A stretch of 64,000 bases of DNA from Tritonibacter scottomollicae (GCF_003003215.1 NZ_PVUF01000001.1:496001-560000); one strand, 5' to 3'; positions 44,327 through 53,806 are shown, numbered from the stretch's first letter. Program-made: numbers and translations. Notes: generated by a model from the sequence alone, not told the origin.

Positions 44327-46534
44327 ATGACGCAGCAGAGCGAGAGTCCGGAGTTTTTTGCCCAGGGCGAGCGAGTCGGAGTACTGACAGCGCAGCCGCT
44401 GGACCGGCTGCTGGACTATCGCGCACCCGAGGGCGGCTGCTTTCTTGGCGCCTTTGTCGAGGTGCCGCTGGGGCCGCGCAAGGTCATCGGCGTGGTCTGG
44501 GGGCCGGGCGCGGGCGGATTTGATGCCGCCAAGCTGCGCTCGGTGATCCGGGTGCTGGATCTGGCCCCGATGCGCACGGAGATGCGCGGCTTTCTGGAGC
44601 GCGCGGCGCAATATACGCTGACGCCGATGTCGATGATGCTGCGGCTGGCGACCCGCGCGCCGGGGCTGGCGGATCCGCCCTCGATGCGCAAGATCCTGCG
44701 AAGAGGCGATCAGGAGCCGGATCGCCTGACGGATGCCCGTGCCAAGGTGCTCGACGTGATGGACGAATATGAGGGCGCGGCCTTCACCGCGTCGGAACTG
44801 TCCGGGCTGGCGGGGGTGACCAGTTCGGTGATCAAGGGGCTGGTGAAGCAGGGCGCCATCCGCGAGGAGGAAGCCCCCCGCGACCTGCCGTTTCCGCCGC
44901 TGGATCCGGACCTGCCGGGCAAGACCCTCTCGGACGATCAGGCCGCCGCCGCCGCCGCTCTGGAGGCCGGTGTGAACGGGGGGCGCTACGGCACCACATT
45001 GCTGAAAGGTGTGACCGGTTCGGGTAAGACCGAAGTCTATCTCGAGGCCGTGGCCGCTTGCCTGCGCAAGGGGCGGCAGGCGCTGGTGCTGCTGCCGGAA
45101 ATCGCGCTGACGGCAGAGTTTCTCAAACGGGTCGAGGCGCGTTTTGGCGCGGTGCCGGCGGAATGGCATTCCGGCGTCACCATGACCGAACGCCGCCGGG
45201 TGTGGCGCATGGTCGGGCAGGGGGCGGCGCAACTGGTGATCGGCGCGCGCTCTTCGCTCTACCTGCCGTTTCGCGACCTTGGCCTGATCATTGTCGACGA
45301 GGAACACGACACCTCCTACAAGCAGGAGGAGGGCGTCCTGTATAACGCGCGTGATCTTGCGGTCTGGCGCGCGGCGCTCTGTCAGGCGCAGGTGGTGCTG
45401 GCGTCGGCAACGCCGAGCCTGGAGACCTGGGCCAATGCCGAAGCGGGCAAATACACCCGTCTCGATCTCACGTCGCGTTTTGGCGAGGCGGTGCTGCCGG
45501 AAATGCGCGCCGTCGACATGCGCAACGAAGACCTGCTGCCCTCGACCTGGATCTCACCCACCCTGAAGCAGGCCATGAAACTGCGGCTGGAGCGCGGCGA
45601 GCAGTCGCTCCTGTTCCTCAACCGCCGTGGTTTTGCGCCGGTGACGATCTGCCGGGCGTGCGGCACCCAGGTGGCCTGCGACAATTGCGATGCGCGCATG
45701 GTCGAACACCGCTTCATGAAGCGGTTGATGTGCCATCAGTGCGGCGAGACCAAACCCGTGCCCACCGAATGCCCCTCCTGCAAGGTAGAGGGCAAGATGG
45801 CTCCCGTCGGCCCCGGAATCGAGCGGCTGGGTGAAGAAGCGGCGGCGCTGTTTCCCGAGGCACGCATTGCAGTTCTGAGTTCGGATCTGTTTGGCTCGGC
45901 CCGGGCGCTGAAGCAGCGGATCGAAGAGATCGCGGCGGGTGAGGCGGATATCATCCTCGGCACCCAGCTGGTGGCCAAGGGACACAACTTTCCGCTGCTG
46001 ACGCTGGTGGGGGTGATCGACGCCGATCTCGGGTTGCAGGGATCGGACCTGCGCGCCGCAGAGAGGACGTTCCAGCTGATGCGGCAGGTGGCGGGTCGTG
46101 CGGGCCGGGCCGAGCGCCGGGGCGAGGCCCTAATGCAGAGTTTTCAGCCCGAACATCCGGTGATCCGCGCGATCCTCTCTGGTGACGAAGAGAGCTTTTG
46201 GAAGGCGGAGGCCGCGCAGCGGCAGGCGGCGGGGGTGCCGCCATACGGGCGCATGGCGGGGATCATCCTGTCGGGCACCGATCTGGCGCAGGTCTTTGAC
46301 CTTGGCGGTGCGCTGGCCCGCAATGATGGCCCGCTCCGGCAGGTGGGCGCGCAGCTCTTTGGCCCGGCCCCGGCTCCCATCGCCCGGGTGCGCGGGCGCC
46401 ACCGGGTGCGCTTGCTGGTCAAGGCCGACAAGGGCGTCCCGCTTCAGGACGCCATCAGCCGCTGGATCGCACCGTTCAAGCTGAAGGGCGATCTGCGTCT
46501 GAATGTCGATATTGACCCGCAGAATTTCTTTTGA
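44327..46534 (+). CDS. priA: primosomal protein N' (replication restart helicase PriA)
   Basis: A 735-residue superfamily 2 helicase that reloads the replisome at stalled forks. The N-terminal 3'-end-binding domain begins GERVGVLTAQPLDRLLDYRA. Walker A is GVTGSGKTEVYLEA, Walker B is IIVDEEHDTSYKQEE, and eight cysteines in CRACG, CDNCD, CHQCG and CPSCK form the two zinc sites. The C-terminal helicase motifs ILGTQLVAKGHNFPLL and RQVAGRAGRAERRGEAL are intact. ATG 44327 fits the family start; the frame is open further upstream to 44156 across the promoter region of the divergent transaldolase. Length matches E. coli PriA (732). Confidence 0.95.
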   Translation: MTQQSESPEFFAQGERVGVLTAQPLDRLLDYRAPEGGCFLGAFVEVPLGPRKVIGVVWGPGAGGFDAAKLRSVIRVLDLAPMRTEMRGFLERAAQYTLTPMSMMLRLATRAPGLADPPSMRKILRRGDQEPDRLTDARAKVLDVMDEYEGAAFTASELSGLAGVTSSVIKGLVKQGAIREEEAPRDLPFPPLDPDLPGKTLSDDQAAAAAALEAGVNGGRYGTTLLKGVTGSGKTEVYLEAVAACLRKGRQALVLLPEIALTAEFLKRVEARFGAVPAEWHSGVTMTERRRVWRMVGQGAAQLVIGARSSLYLPFRDLGLIIVDEEHDTSYKQEEGVLYNARDLAVWRAALCQAQVVLASATPSLETWANAEAGKYTRLDLTSRFGEAVLPEMRAVDMRNEDLLPSTWISPTLKQAMKLRLERGEQSLLFLNRRGFAPVTICRACGTQVACDNCDARMVEHRFMKRLMCHQCGETKPVPTECPSCKVEGKMAPVGPGIERLGEEAAALFPEARIAVLSSDLFGSARALKQRIEEIAAGEADIILGTQLVAKGHNFPLLTLVGVIDADLGLQGSDLRAAERTFQLMRQVAGRAGRAERRGEALMQSFQPEHPVIRAILSGDEESFWKAEAAQRQAAGVPPYGRMAGIILSGTDLAQVFDLGGALARNDGPLRQVGAQLFGPAPAPIARVRGRHRVRLLVKADKGVPLQDAISRWIAPFKLKGDLRLNVDIDPQNFF

Positions 46535-46664
46535 CCACCCCTGCAGCCTCATAAGACACGGCCTGTTGCCCCTGCAGGAGCGCAGATAGACCTGTGCATG
46601 CAGCGGCGTGAGTTGGTACAATTCTTGACTAGCTCTGTCAGGCAAAGCGCTCTAAAGCCGGGGC

Positions 46665-47900
46665 ATGTTTACGCCCATGACCCTCGATCAAGCCCGGTCC
46701 CTGCCGTTCTGGCGCCGTCCGATCACGCTGCTGTTTCTCATGGCGATCGCCATGCCCATCGCCTTCAACACTTGGTCGGCGCTGCTGAACAACTTTGTTA
46801 TTGAGGTGGCGAATTTCGACGGGGCGGACATCGGCCTGCTGCACACCGTGCGCGAGATTCCGGGCTTTCTGGCCTTTCTGGTGATCTTTCTGATCATCTT
46901 CATCCGCGAGCAGGTGCTGGGCCTGCTGTCGCTGGCGTTGCTTGGCGTGGCCACGGCGGTCACTGCCTGGTTTCCGACCCTGCAGGGCATCTTGATCATC
47001 ACCGTGCTCAGCTCCGTCGGCTTTCATTATTTCGAGACCGTGGCCCAGTCGTTGCAGCTGCAATGGCTCACCAAGGAACGCGCGCCGCAGATGCTGGGCT
47101 GGCTGGTGGCGACCGGCTCTGCCGCAACCCTGGTGGTCTACGGCATCATCGTGCTGCTGTGGGAACCTCTGAACCTGTCCTACAACGCGGTCTATATGGC
47201 GGCTGGCGGCTTCTGCGCCGTGGTGGCGATCTTCTGCCTGTTCGCGGTGCCCCAGTTCGACGGTCCGACGCCGCAGAACAAGAAGATGGTGCTGCGCCGC
47301 CGCTACTGGCTCTACTACGCACTGCAGTTCATGGCCGGCGCGCGGCGGCAGATCTTTGTGGTCTTTGCGGGCTTCATGATGGTGGAGCGCTTCGGCTTTG
47401 AGGTGCATCACCTCACGAGCCTCTATCTCATCAATCTGCTGGTAAATATGGTGGCCGCGCCATTGCTGGGCCGGGTCGTGTCGCGGTTTGGCGAACGTCG
47501 CACGTTGATTTGTGAGTATGTCGGTCTGACGGTGGTGTTCGCGCTCTATGGTGGCATCTACTGGTTTGGCTGGGGGGTGGTGCTGGCGGCTACGCTCTAC
47601 GTCGTGGATCATATCCTCTTTGCGCTTGCACTGGCTCTGAAAACCTACTTCCAGAAGATCGCCGATCCGGCTGATATTGCACCCACCGCAGCAGTTGCGT
47701 TTACGATCAACCATATCGCGGCGGTGTTCCTGCCGGTGCTGTTGGGCCTGCTCTGGATCGTATCTCCGTTTGCGGTGTTCGGATTGGCGGCCTGCATGGC
47801 ACTGATCTCGCTGGCGCTATCCCTGATGATCCCGCGCCATCCTGAGCCGGGGAATGAGACCATTTTCGCCCGTCTGACAGCGCCCGCGCCTGCGGAATAA
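46665..47900 (+). CDS. MFS-type membrane transporter
   Basis: A 411-residue protein with about twelve hydrophobic segments, a central polar loop near residues 205-222 (PQFDGPTPQNKKMVLRRRYW), and FGERRTLICEYVGL resembling the loop 8-9 region of major facilitator proteins. The second half starts with LYYALQFMAGARRQIFVVFAGFMM. The substrate cannot be inferred. It sits alone between priA and prmA in the same direction; the ribosome site is weak (GGGG close to the ATG). Confidence 0.78.
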   Translation: MFTPMTLDQARSLPFWRRPITLLFLMAIAMPIAFNTWSALLNNFVIEVANFDGADIGLLHTVREIPGFLAFLVIFLIIFIREQVLGLLSLALLGVATAVTAWFPTLQGILIITVLSSVGFHYFETVAQSLQLQWLTKERAPQMLGWLVATGSAATLVVYGIIVLLWEPLNLSYNAVYMAAGGFCAVVAIFCLFAVPQFDGPTPQNKKMVLRRRYWLYYALQFMAGARRQIFVVFAGFMMVERFGFEVHHLTSLYLINLLVNMVAAPLLGRVVSRFGERRTLICEYVGLTVVFALYGGIYWFGWGVVLAATLYVVDHILFALALALKTYFQKIADPADIAPTAAVAFTINHIAAVFLPVLLGLLWIVSPFAVFGLAACMALISLALSLMIPRHPEPGNETIFARLTAPAPAE

Positions 47901-48018
47901 GTCTACCAACCAAGGGGCCGCGGGCGTGCTGCCCTCTTGACCATATATGCAAGGCTCGCGTAGGCGCTGGACAACCGCGCGCCCGACGCGCCCTTTGTTC
48001 CACTGCGGAGATCCCAAC

Positions 48019-48888
48019 ATGCCCACATTCACCGCGCTCACCACGCTGACCGGAAAAGCTCAGGCCGAGGCATTGGGCGATGCGATGGAGCGTTTGACGC
48101 CAGAACCAACCGGCGTTGGTGTGTTCGAGGTCGAGGATGGGTCCGGTCTCTGGGAAGTGGGTGGGTATTTCACCGAAGCTCCCGATGAGGCAGGGCTGGC
48201 GCTGTTGGCCACATTGCATGAGGCAAAGCCCTTTGCGGTTTCCGAGTTGCCGGAGACGGATTGGGTTGCGCATGTGCGGCGCGAGCTGGCCCCTGTCGAG
48301 GCCGGGCGTTTCTTTGTCTATGGCAGCCATGATGCCGACAAGCTACCAGGGGACAAAATTCCGCTGTTGATCGAGGCCGCCATGGCCTTTGGTACTGGAC
48401 ACCATGGGACGACGCTCGGGTGCCTGAAGGCACTGGACCAGCTGCTGGATCAGGGCTTCACCGCGTCCAAAGTGGCCGATATCGGCTGTGGCACCGCGGT
48501 ATTGGCGATGGCCGCGGCGCGAGTCTGGGCGGATGCGGACATTCTGGCCAGCGATATCGACCAGGTTGCGGTGGATGTTGCAGAGGCCAATATGGAGGCC
48601 AACGGCATGAAGGGCGCCGTGCAGTGCCTTGAGGCCGCAGGGTTCGACGCGCCGCCGCTCAAGGACGCGGCCCCTTATGATCTGATCTTTGCAAACATCC
48701 TCAAAGGGCCGCTGGTGGCGCTTAGCCCCGATATGGCAGCACATCTGCGCGATGGCGGATATGCGATTCTGTCTGGCATCCTGAACGAGCAGGCCGATGA
48801 TGTGATCGCGGTTTATGCACAGAACGGCGTCAATCTGGTTAATAGGGATGAGATTGGTGAATGGACAACGCTGATTTTGCGCAAGTAA
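48019..48888 (+). CDS. prmA: ribosomal protein L11 methyltransferase
   Basis: A 289-residue SAM-dependent methyltransferase that trimethylates ribosomal protein L11. The substrate-recognition N-terminus is followed by AMAFGTGHHGTTLGCL, SAM motif I ADIGCGTAVLAMAAARV, the acidic DIDQVAVDVAEAN, and DLIFANILKGPLVAL (NIL variant of the family motif). ATG 48019 has GCGGAG eight bases upstream; the open frame to 47947 is not used. Confidence 0.92.
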   Translation: MPTFTALTTLTGKAQAEALGDAMERLTPEPTGVGVFEVEDGSGLWEVGGYFTEAPDEAGLALLATLHEAKPFAVSELPETDWVAHVRRELAPVEAGRFFVYGSHDADKLPGDKIPLLIEAAMAFGTGHHGTTLGCLKALDQLLDQGFTASKVADIGCGTAVLAMAAARVWADADILASDIDQVAVDVAEANMEANGMKGAVQCLEAAGFDAPPLKDAAPYDLIFANILKGPLVALSPDMAAHLRDGGYAILSGILNEQADDVIAVYAQNGVNLVNRDEIGEWTTLILRK

Positions 48889-48999
48889 GCTGAGATCGCG
48901 GGCAGTTTAATCGACTTTTAGCTATTTGCCCCGTTCTTGCCTCAATTCGCGCGTAGCTTCGAGCAACCCGCTAGTGGGGGCTAGTTCGGAGTGTTCGCT

Positions 49000-49347
49000 A
49001 TGAGCGATCAATATGCAGAATTTCAAAGCCGGCTGCGCCGTTTGGACAGGAAAACCCTGAACAAAGGTCATGGCTACACGGCAAAGATCAGGACCGATGG
49101 TCTGATCGTTGTTGAGCCGAGAAAAGTCGTGCGCTCACGGATCTCACTGCGCTCACTGTTGCTCTTCTTGGCTGCCGGGCTTTTGTTCAAGGGCTTCTTG
49201 ATGGCGTCCCTCGGTTTCGCAAGCTACGATCAAAGAGTGTCGCAACTCGCCGAGGGCTCATTCGTCGAGCGAAGTGGCGCTTTTGTCATGCAAAGCGATC
49301 CGCTGTCGACAAAAATTGCAGGGCAACTGTTGCCGCTCCTGCGCTGA
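49000..49347 (+). CDS. hypothetical one-helix membrane protein, 115 residues
   Basis: Not recognised. ATG 49000 is chosen because CGGAG lies at good spacing; a GTG nine bases earlier is also in frame. The cytoplasmic-looking N-terminus is basic (SRLRRLDRKTLNKG, KVVRSRISLRS), followed by one hydrophobic helix near residues 53-75 (LLLFLAAGLLFKGFLMASLGF) and a polar C-terminal part of about 40 residues. The arrangement suggests an inner-membrane protein with its C-terminus in the periplasm. Confidence 0.65.
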   Translation: MSDQYAEFQSRLRRLDRKTLNKGHGYTAKIRTDGLIVVEPRKVVRSRISLRSLLLFLAAGLLFKGFLMASLGFASYDQRVSQLAEGSFVERSGAFVMQSDPLSTKIAGQLLPLLR

Positions 49348-49432
49348 TCCACCTGATGATGTGACAGCGGCCTTCCGTCAGATGCCGCGTGTTGCATAGT
49401 GCTCAGCATCCGTTCCAAGCTCATCAACGAGA

Positions 49433-49466
49433 AACGCCGCGCTTGGGATATCCCAGGCGCGGCGTT
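49433..49466. terminator. strong hairpin, probably bidirectional terminator
   Basis: AACGCCGCGC..TGGGA pairs with TCCCA..GCGCGGCGTT around a two-base centre, an almost perfect stem. On the minus strand TTTCTCGTT follows, and on the plus strand CTAATTTGG. It sits between the 115-residue gene and the convergent DUF1127 gene. Confidence 0.7.
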
Positions 49467-49510
49467 CTAATTTGGTCAATGCGTAAGGCGACCGTCCAAA
49501 TCCGTGCGTG

Positions 49511-49729
49511 TCAGACCAGCGGCGAGTTGGCGTCGATGCTGTCGACATCGCCACGGATCAAGCCGATATCGGCCAGTTCACGGTCGGTCAGAGCGCCAAG
49601 TGCCTTGCGGGTCGAGCGGGCGTCGTTCCAGGCCATGACATTGGCGGTGATCGTATGAGCAAGAGCGCCGATACGGCCGATCAGGCCGGTGGTGCCTTGG
49701 GCGGTGCGGGTGGTGTCGAATGCAGCCAT
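49511..49729 (-). CDS. DUF1127 small protein
   Basis: A 72-residue protein. The C-terminal part, ARSTRKALGALTDRELADIG followed by LIRGDVDSI, is the DUF1127 (YjiS-like) Arg-rich motif. Small DUF1127 proteins in other alphaproteobacteria have been tied to phosphate, carbon and RNA turnover control. ATG 49729 is chosen; a GTG two codons upstream is possible. A pair of spaced inverted repeats lies about 85-120 bp upstream, at 49813-49847. Confidence 0.85.
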   Translation of the reverse strand: MAAFDTTRTAQGTTGLIGRIGALAHTITANVMAWNDARSTRKALGALTDRELADIGLIRGDVDSIDANSPLV

Positions 49730-49812
49730 ATCCACGTTCTCTCTGATTGAAGTTCAGGTCTTTCGCGTGATGCGATGAGCGGCAAATAGAGATGACATTT
49801 CCATCTCACAAG

Positions 49813-49847
49813 TGCATTTTTTGCATGCGTCCCATGCGCTTTTTGCA
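49813..49847. repeat. paired inverted repeats TGCR-N5-TGCA, 22 bp apart
   Basis: Copy 1 is TGCA-TTTTT-TGCA (49813-49825) and copy 2 is TGCG-CTTTT-TGCA (49835-49847). Centres are 22 bp apart, two helical turns, so a dimeric regulator could bind both on the same DNA face. They sit upstream of the DUF1127 gene (minus strand). No known regulator is assigned. Confidence 0.55.
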
Positions 49848-50033
49848 TGTCTGAAGCCTATATGAATAAGGGAATTATCAAGGTTTTCGACTTTCGTCCC
49901 AAAGGTGTCGCACGTGTATTTCGGTCAGTCGTTTTTGTGCGCAAAATGGTGCAATTTCCGTCTCGCTGGGCAAATGGCGCTGGTGCAGGTAGAACCCGGC
50001 GCGCTACCCGGGTTCGGGAAAGCGTTTGGCTGT

Positions 50034-50048
50034 GTTCGCGTTTTGTGC
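50034..50048 (+). promoter_or_regulatory. LexA-like SOS box upstream of ruvC
   Basis: GTTC-GCGTTTT-GTGC, one mismatch from the alphaproteobacterial LexA site GTTC-N7-GTTC. It lies about 52 bp before the ruvC ATG, where it could overlap the promoter. ruvCAB is a common SOS target. Confidence 0.6.
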
Positions 50049-50099
50049 TAGCTCACTTGAAACAATGACCAAACAATCAGGCGTAGATCGGGCAAGCAG

Positions 50100-50597
50100 A
50101 TGCGAATACTGGGAATCGATCCGGGGCTCAGAACCCTTGGGTGGGGCGTGATCGAATCAAATGGCGCACGCCTCAGCCATGTCGCCAATGGTCTGTGCCA
50201 CTCTGACGGTGATGATCTGGGCGAGCGGCTTTTGTCGCTGCACAATCAGATCACCGAGGTGATCGTGGAATATGCGCCGGATCAGGCGGCGATCGAGCAG
50301 ACGTTTGTCAACAAGGACGGTGCTGGGACGCTGAAACTGGGTCAGGCGCGGGGGGTGGCACTGCTCACGCTCGCAAAGGCGGGATTGCCGACGGGTGAAT
50401 ATGCGCCCAACCGTGTGAAAAAGACGGTGGTTGGCGTCGGCCATGCGGAAAAGCAGCAGGTCATGCATATGGTGAAGCTGCAACTGCCCGGCTGTGCCCC
50501 CAAAGGCGAGGATGCCGCCGATGCGCTGGCCATCGCCATCTGTCACGCCTACTACGGCGGTACCAACCAGCGGCAATTGAAAGAGGTGCGCGCATGA
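50100..50597 (+). CDS. ruvC: Holliday junction resolvase RuvC
   Basis: A 165-residue endonuclease that cuts Holliday junctions. Catalytic acidic residues appear in [14 protein letters not shown] (Asp near residue 7), [10 protein letters not shown] (Glu) and [14 protein letters not shown] (Asp pair). The length is normal. The stop overlaps ruvA by four bases (ATGA). A LexA-like box is 52 bp upstream. Confidence 0.96.
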   Translation: MRILGIDPGLRTLGWGVIESNGARLSHVANGLCHSDGDDLGERLLSLHNQITEVIVEYAPDQAAIEQTFVNKDGAGTLKLGQARGVALLTLAKAGLPTGEYAPNRVKKTVVGVGHAEKQQVMHMVKLQLPGCAPKGEDAADALAIAICHAYYGGTNQRQLKEVRA

Positions 50598-51283
50598 TCG
50601 GCAAGTTGACCGGGCGGCTCGATTACAAGGCGCTTGATCATGTGATGATCGACGTCCGTGGCGTGGGCTACATCGTGTATTGCTCTGACCGCACCATGGC
50701 GACGCTGCCCGCAGTCGGGGAGGCCGTGCAGCTATATACCGAGCTTCTGGTGCGTGAGGACCTGATGCAGCTGTTCGGGTTCACCTCCTTGGTTGAGAAG
50801 GAATGGCATCGTCTTCTGACCTCCGTTCAGGGCGTTGGCGCCAAGGTGTCGTTGGCTATCCTGAGCGCCTTGGGCCCCGATGGCGTGAGCCGCGCCATTG
50901 CACTTGGCGATTGGGCCACGGTGAAGGCGGCAAAGGGCGTTGGCCCTAAAACTGCGCAACGCATCGTTCTGGATCTGAAAGACAAGGCTCCATCGGTGAT
51001 GGCCATGGGGGGAACGGTGACCGACGCATTGAACGGTCCGGAGCTTGACGGGGTGGTCGAGCCATTGGAGAAGGCGCCTGCGAAACCGGCGCGCACTTCA
51101 AAGGCAAAGGCGCCCTCGGGGGCAGCAGCGGCCTCAGCTGGCGCATTGTCGGCGTTGGGAAATCTGGGCTATGGGCCATCCGACGCGGCTGCGGCCGTGG
51201 CTGAAGCTGCCGCTGCCAATCCCGATGCGGGCGAGGCCGAGCTGATCCGTGCCGCCCTGCGCCTGTTGGCGCCCAAAGGATGA
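50594..51283 (+). CDS. ruvA: Holliday junction branch migration protein RuvA
   Basis: A 229-residue junction-binding protein. The N-terminal OB part ([20 protein letters not shown]) is followed by tandem helix-hairpin-helix motifs ([19 protein letters not shown] and [19 protein letters not shown]), an Ala/Lys-rich linker, and domain III ([19 protein letters not shown] ... [10 protein letters not shown]) that binds RuvB. The protein is longer than E. coli RuvA (203) because of the linker. ruvB follows after 133 bases. Confidence 0.96.
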   Translation: MIGKLTGRLDYKALDHVMIDVRGVGYIVYCSDRTMATLPAVGEAVQLYTELLVREDLMQLFGFTSLVEKEWHRLLTSVQGVGAKVSLAILSALGPDGVSRAIALGDWATVKAAKGVGPKTAQRIVLDLKDKAPSVMAMGGTVTDALNGPELDGVVEPLEKAPAKPARTSKAKAPSGAAAASAGALSALGNLGYGPSDAAAAVAEAAAANPDAGEAELIRAALRLLAPKG

Positions 51284-51416
51284 TCGGGCGTGTGAGCCGG
51301 TTTGGCCTGCCCAAGGTGCGCTCCGCGTGCAAAGGCGTGCAAGGTACGGGCAGGCTGGGCGGGACCGATTTCCAGACGGCCAACTGCATTTGCATGCATG
51401 ATACATGGATACAGAG

Positions 51417-52436
51417 ATGACCGACGCCGATCCCACCCTGCGGCCTGATCCGCTTCCCGAGGACAATGACCGCGCTTTGCGCCCGCAAGGTTTGGGTGAA
51501 TTCATTGGTCAGGCGGAGGCGCGCGCCAACCTGCGCATCTTCATCGAGAGTGCGCGCCGTCGTGGCGAGGCAATGGACCACACGCTGTTTCACGGCCCTC
51601 CCGGCCTGGGCAAGACCACGCTGGCGCAGATCGTCGCGCGCGAGCTTGGGGTGAATTTTCGCATGACGTCTGGCCCGGTGCTGGCAAAGGCCGGGGATCT
51701 GGCCGCGATCCTCACCAATCTGGAGGCGCGCGACGTGCTCTTTATTGATGAAATCCACCGGCTGAACGCGACAGTGGAAGAGGTGCTCTACCCTGCGCTG
51801 GAGGATTTTGAACTGGATCTGGTGATCGGCGAAGGGCCCGCCGCGCGCACTGTGCGTATCGAGTTGCAGCCCTTCACGCTGATTGGGGCAACCACCCGGA
51901 TGGGCTTGTTGACGACACCGCTGCGGGACCGGTTCGGCATCCCGACCCGGCTGCAATTTTACACAGTTGATGAGTTGTTCGAAATCGTCAGCCGCAATGC
52001 GCGCAAACTTGGCGCGCCCGCAGATGACGAAGGCGCACGCGAGATCGCGCGGCGCGCAAGGGGGACGCCCAGGATCGCGGGGCGGCTCTTGCGCCGCGTC
52101 GTGGACTTCGCGGTTGTCGAGGGCGACGGCACCATCACCCGGGAACTGGCGGACAACGCCCTGACGCGGCTGGGGGTGGATCAGCTGGGGCTGGATGGTG
52201 CGGACCGCCGTTACTTGCGGCTGGTGGCGGAAAACTACGGCGGTGGTCCCGTGGGGATCGAGACAATGTCGGCAGCCCTGAGCGAAAGCCGGGATGCGCT
52301 GGAGGAGGTGATCGAGCCCTACCTGTTGCAGCAGGGGCTGATCCAGCGCACACCCCGCGGGCGGATGCTGGCGCAGAAGGCCTGGCAGCATATCGGTCTG
52401 ACACCGCCGAAGTCGTCCAGCGATCTGTTCGGTTGA
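51417..52436 (+). CDS. ruvB: Holliday junction branch migration ATPase RuvB
   Basis: A 339-residue AAA+ motor. Walker A is [13 protein letters not shown], Walker B is [16 protein letters not shown], sensor 1 is [20 protein letters not shown] and sensor 2 is [14 protein letters not shown]; the winged-helix end contains [16 protein letters not shown] 51417 ([19 protein letters not shown]) is preferred to the in-frame ATG at 51405. Confidence 0.96.
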   Translation: MTDADPTLRPDPLPEDNDRALRPQGLGEFIGQAEARANLRIFIESARRRGEAMDHTLFHGPPGLGKTTLAQIVARELGVNFRMTSGPVLAKAGDLAAILTNLEARDVLFIDEIHRLNATVEEVLYPALEDFELDLVIGEGPAARTVRIELQPFTLIGATTRMGLLTTPLRDRFGIPTRLQFYTVDELFEIVSRNARKLGAPADDEGAREIARRARGTPRIAGRLLRRVVDFAVVEGDGTITRELADNALTRLGVDQLGLDGADRRYLRLVAENYGGGPVGIETMSAALSESRDALEEVIEPYLLQQGLIQRTPRGRMLAQKAWQHIGLTPPKSSSDLFG

Positions 52437-52649
52437 GGCCACGCGCGCCACGTTGGATCAGGTGCAACCGGAGCGCCACGCGATTGAGCGCCCCGAGGCA
52501 GAGATGTGCAGGGCGCAAAGCTGTCTGGCAAATTCGACGCTTGTCTGAAGTCATTGCCGAAACTTGGACGGCGATGACTTCCCACTTGCTGCTCAAACGG
52601 CGCGCCCGTACAAAACACGCGACGACATTTGATAAAGACGAGGCCGTGC

Positions 52650-53309
52650 ATGTCCGCACTTCTGTTGCCAGAGGAAATCGAGGCGCTTTTCACCCGCGAG
52701 GATGGGTCTTACACCTTTTCCCGCTGGGGTCGCCCAATCACACCCATCGTCTTTGGTGTCACGGATGAAGCATTGGCCACCGTGAAGGGCGCGGTCGAGG
52801 CCGTGGTCACGCTTGCCGGCCACAAGATGGCAGAAACCGATCCTGAACTGGGCGCGAACCTCATGTTCTTCTTCTTTCGGGACTGGAACGAACTGCTGGA
52901 GGTGCCGGACCTTGATCGCATGATCCCCGGTCTCGCACCGCTGGTGAGCCGTCTCTCGGAAGAAGATGCCAGCCAGTATCGCGCGTTCCGGTTCGACGAG
53001 GATGGCGGCATTCGGGCGGCCTTCGTGTTCTTGCGGATGCAGGGTGGGATGGCGGAGATGCCGGCCGAGGCGCTGGCGCTGACCCAAGCGGTGCAGGTGA
53101 TGCTCTTGTGGGGGGATCGCGCCTTTGCCGAGGTCTCACCGCTGGCGGTGCTGCCGGAGAACGGCAATACCATCCTGCGGCCCGAAGTTGCAGGGGTGAT
53201 TGCCGCCGCATATGACCGGATGCTGCCCGTTTCGGCTCAGGATGCCAGCCATGCGCTGCGGCTATACGCTCGACTGCAGGCGCTGCCCGCGGAGGGCAGC
53301 ACGACGTGA
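52650..53309 (+). CDS. hypothetical protein upstream of the ybgC-tol operon, 219 residues
   Basis: Not recognised by function. ATG 52650 has GAGG six bases upstream. The protein is soluble, without signal peptide or membrane helix: LLLPEEIEALFTREDGSYTF, GRPITPIVFGVTDEALATVK, ANLMFFFFRDWNELLEVPDL and FDEDGGIRAAFVFLRMQGG are striking, evenly folded segments. Its stop overlaps the ybgC start (GTGA), so it is co-translated with the tol cluster and may be tied to envelope division. The fold and role are unknown to me. Confidence 0.8.
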   Translation: MSALLLPEEIEALFTREDGSYTFSRWGRPITPIVFGVTDEALATVKGAVEAVVTLAGHKMAETDPELGANLMFFFFRDWNELLEVPDLDRMIPGLAPLVSRLSEEDASQYRAFRFDEDGGIRAAFVFLRMQGGMAEMPAEALALTQAVQVMLLWGDRAFAEVSPLAVLPENGNTILRPEVAGVIAAAYDRMLPVSAQDASHALRLYARLQALPAEGSTT

Positions 53310-53692
53310 CCCATCGCTTTCCGATCACGGTATATTACGAAGACACCGACATGGGCGGTGTGGTGTATCATGCTAACTTCCTGCGTTTTATCGAGCGCGC
53401 TCGCAGTGACTATGTGCGCGCGCTTGGCGTCGATCAGAACGCCATGCGCGATACCGGTATCGTCTGGGTGGTGACCCGAATCGAAGCGGATTACCTGTCA
53501 CCAGCGCGGTTCGAAGATGAGCTGACTGTCGAGACCCATGTCGAGAAATCGACCTCTGCGCGTCTCACGATGGCGCAGGTGGTGCGACGCGACGGGCGGG
53601 AGCTGTTCCGCGCGGTCGTGACGGCCGTGTGTATGGACATGCACAGCGGCAAGCCAGTGCGGCTTCCGGCAGAACTTCGCGCATCTCTGTAA
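53306..53692 (+). CDS. ybgC: YbgC-like acyl-CoA thioesterase of the tol-pal cluster
   Basis: A 128-residue hot-dog thioesterase starting with GTG. The catalytic-type motif YYEDTDMGGVVYHANFLRF is intact, followed by FIERARSDYVRALGV. YbgC members cleave acyl-CoA or acyl-ACP thioesters and are almost always the first gene of tol-pal operons. It overlaps the upstream unknown gene by four bases. tolQ starts 114 bases later. Confidence 0.93.
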   Translation: MTHRFPITVYYEDTDMGGVVYHANFLRFIERARSDYVRALGVDQNAMRDTGIVWVVTRIEADYLSPARFEDELTVETHVEKSTSARLTMAQVVRRDGRELFRAVVTAVCMDMHSGKPVRLPAELRASL

Positions 53693-53806
53693 CAAACGCC
53701 GCTGAGGCCCCTGTTTCCTTGGTAATGCCGCTTGTTTTCCGTTAGCGTCGCCTCAAATTAGGCCGCGCGCCACAAACGACGCGGCAACTGGCGATAGAGC
53801 AGGCAG

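Larger units (their letters stand above)
49730..50099. other. regulatory intergenic region between DUF1127 gene and ruvC
   Basis: A 370-bp divergent gap with no supported gene. It holds two TGCR-N5-TGCA repeats (49813-49847), presumably serving the DUF1127 gene, and a LexA-like box (50034-50048) before ruvC. The piece 49851-50030 shows nothing else I can name. Confidence 0.6.

Noticed and set aside
46638-47714. A 358-codon minus-strand frame over the MFS gene
   Set aside because: Low-complexity His/Gln/Arg-rich product; the plus strand encodes a convincing membrane protein.
49813-49847. The TGCA repeats as a CRISPR remnant
   Set aside because: Only two 13-bp palindromes with a nine-base gap; no spacer-repeat periodicity and no cas genes.
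50946-52451. A 501-codon minus-strand frame over ruvA-ruvB
   Set aside because: Antisense of two well-conserved genes.
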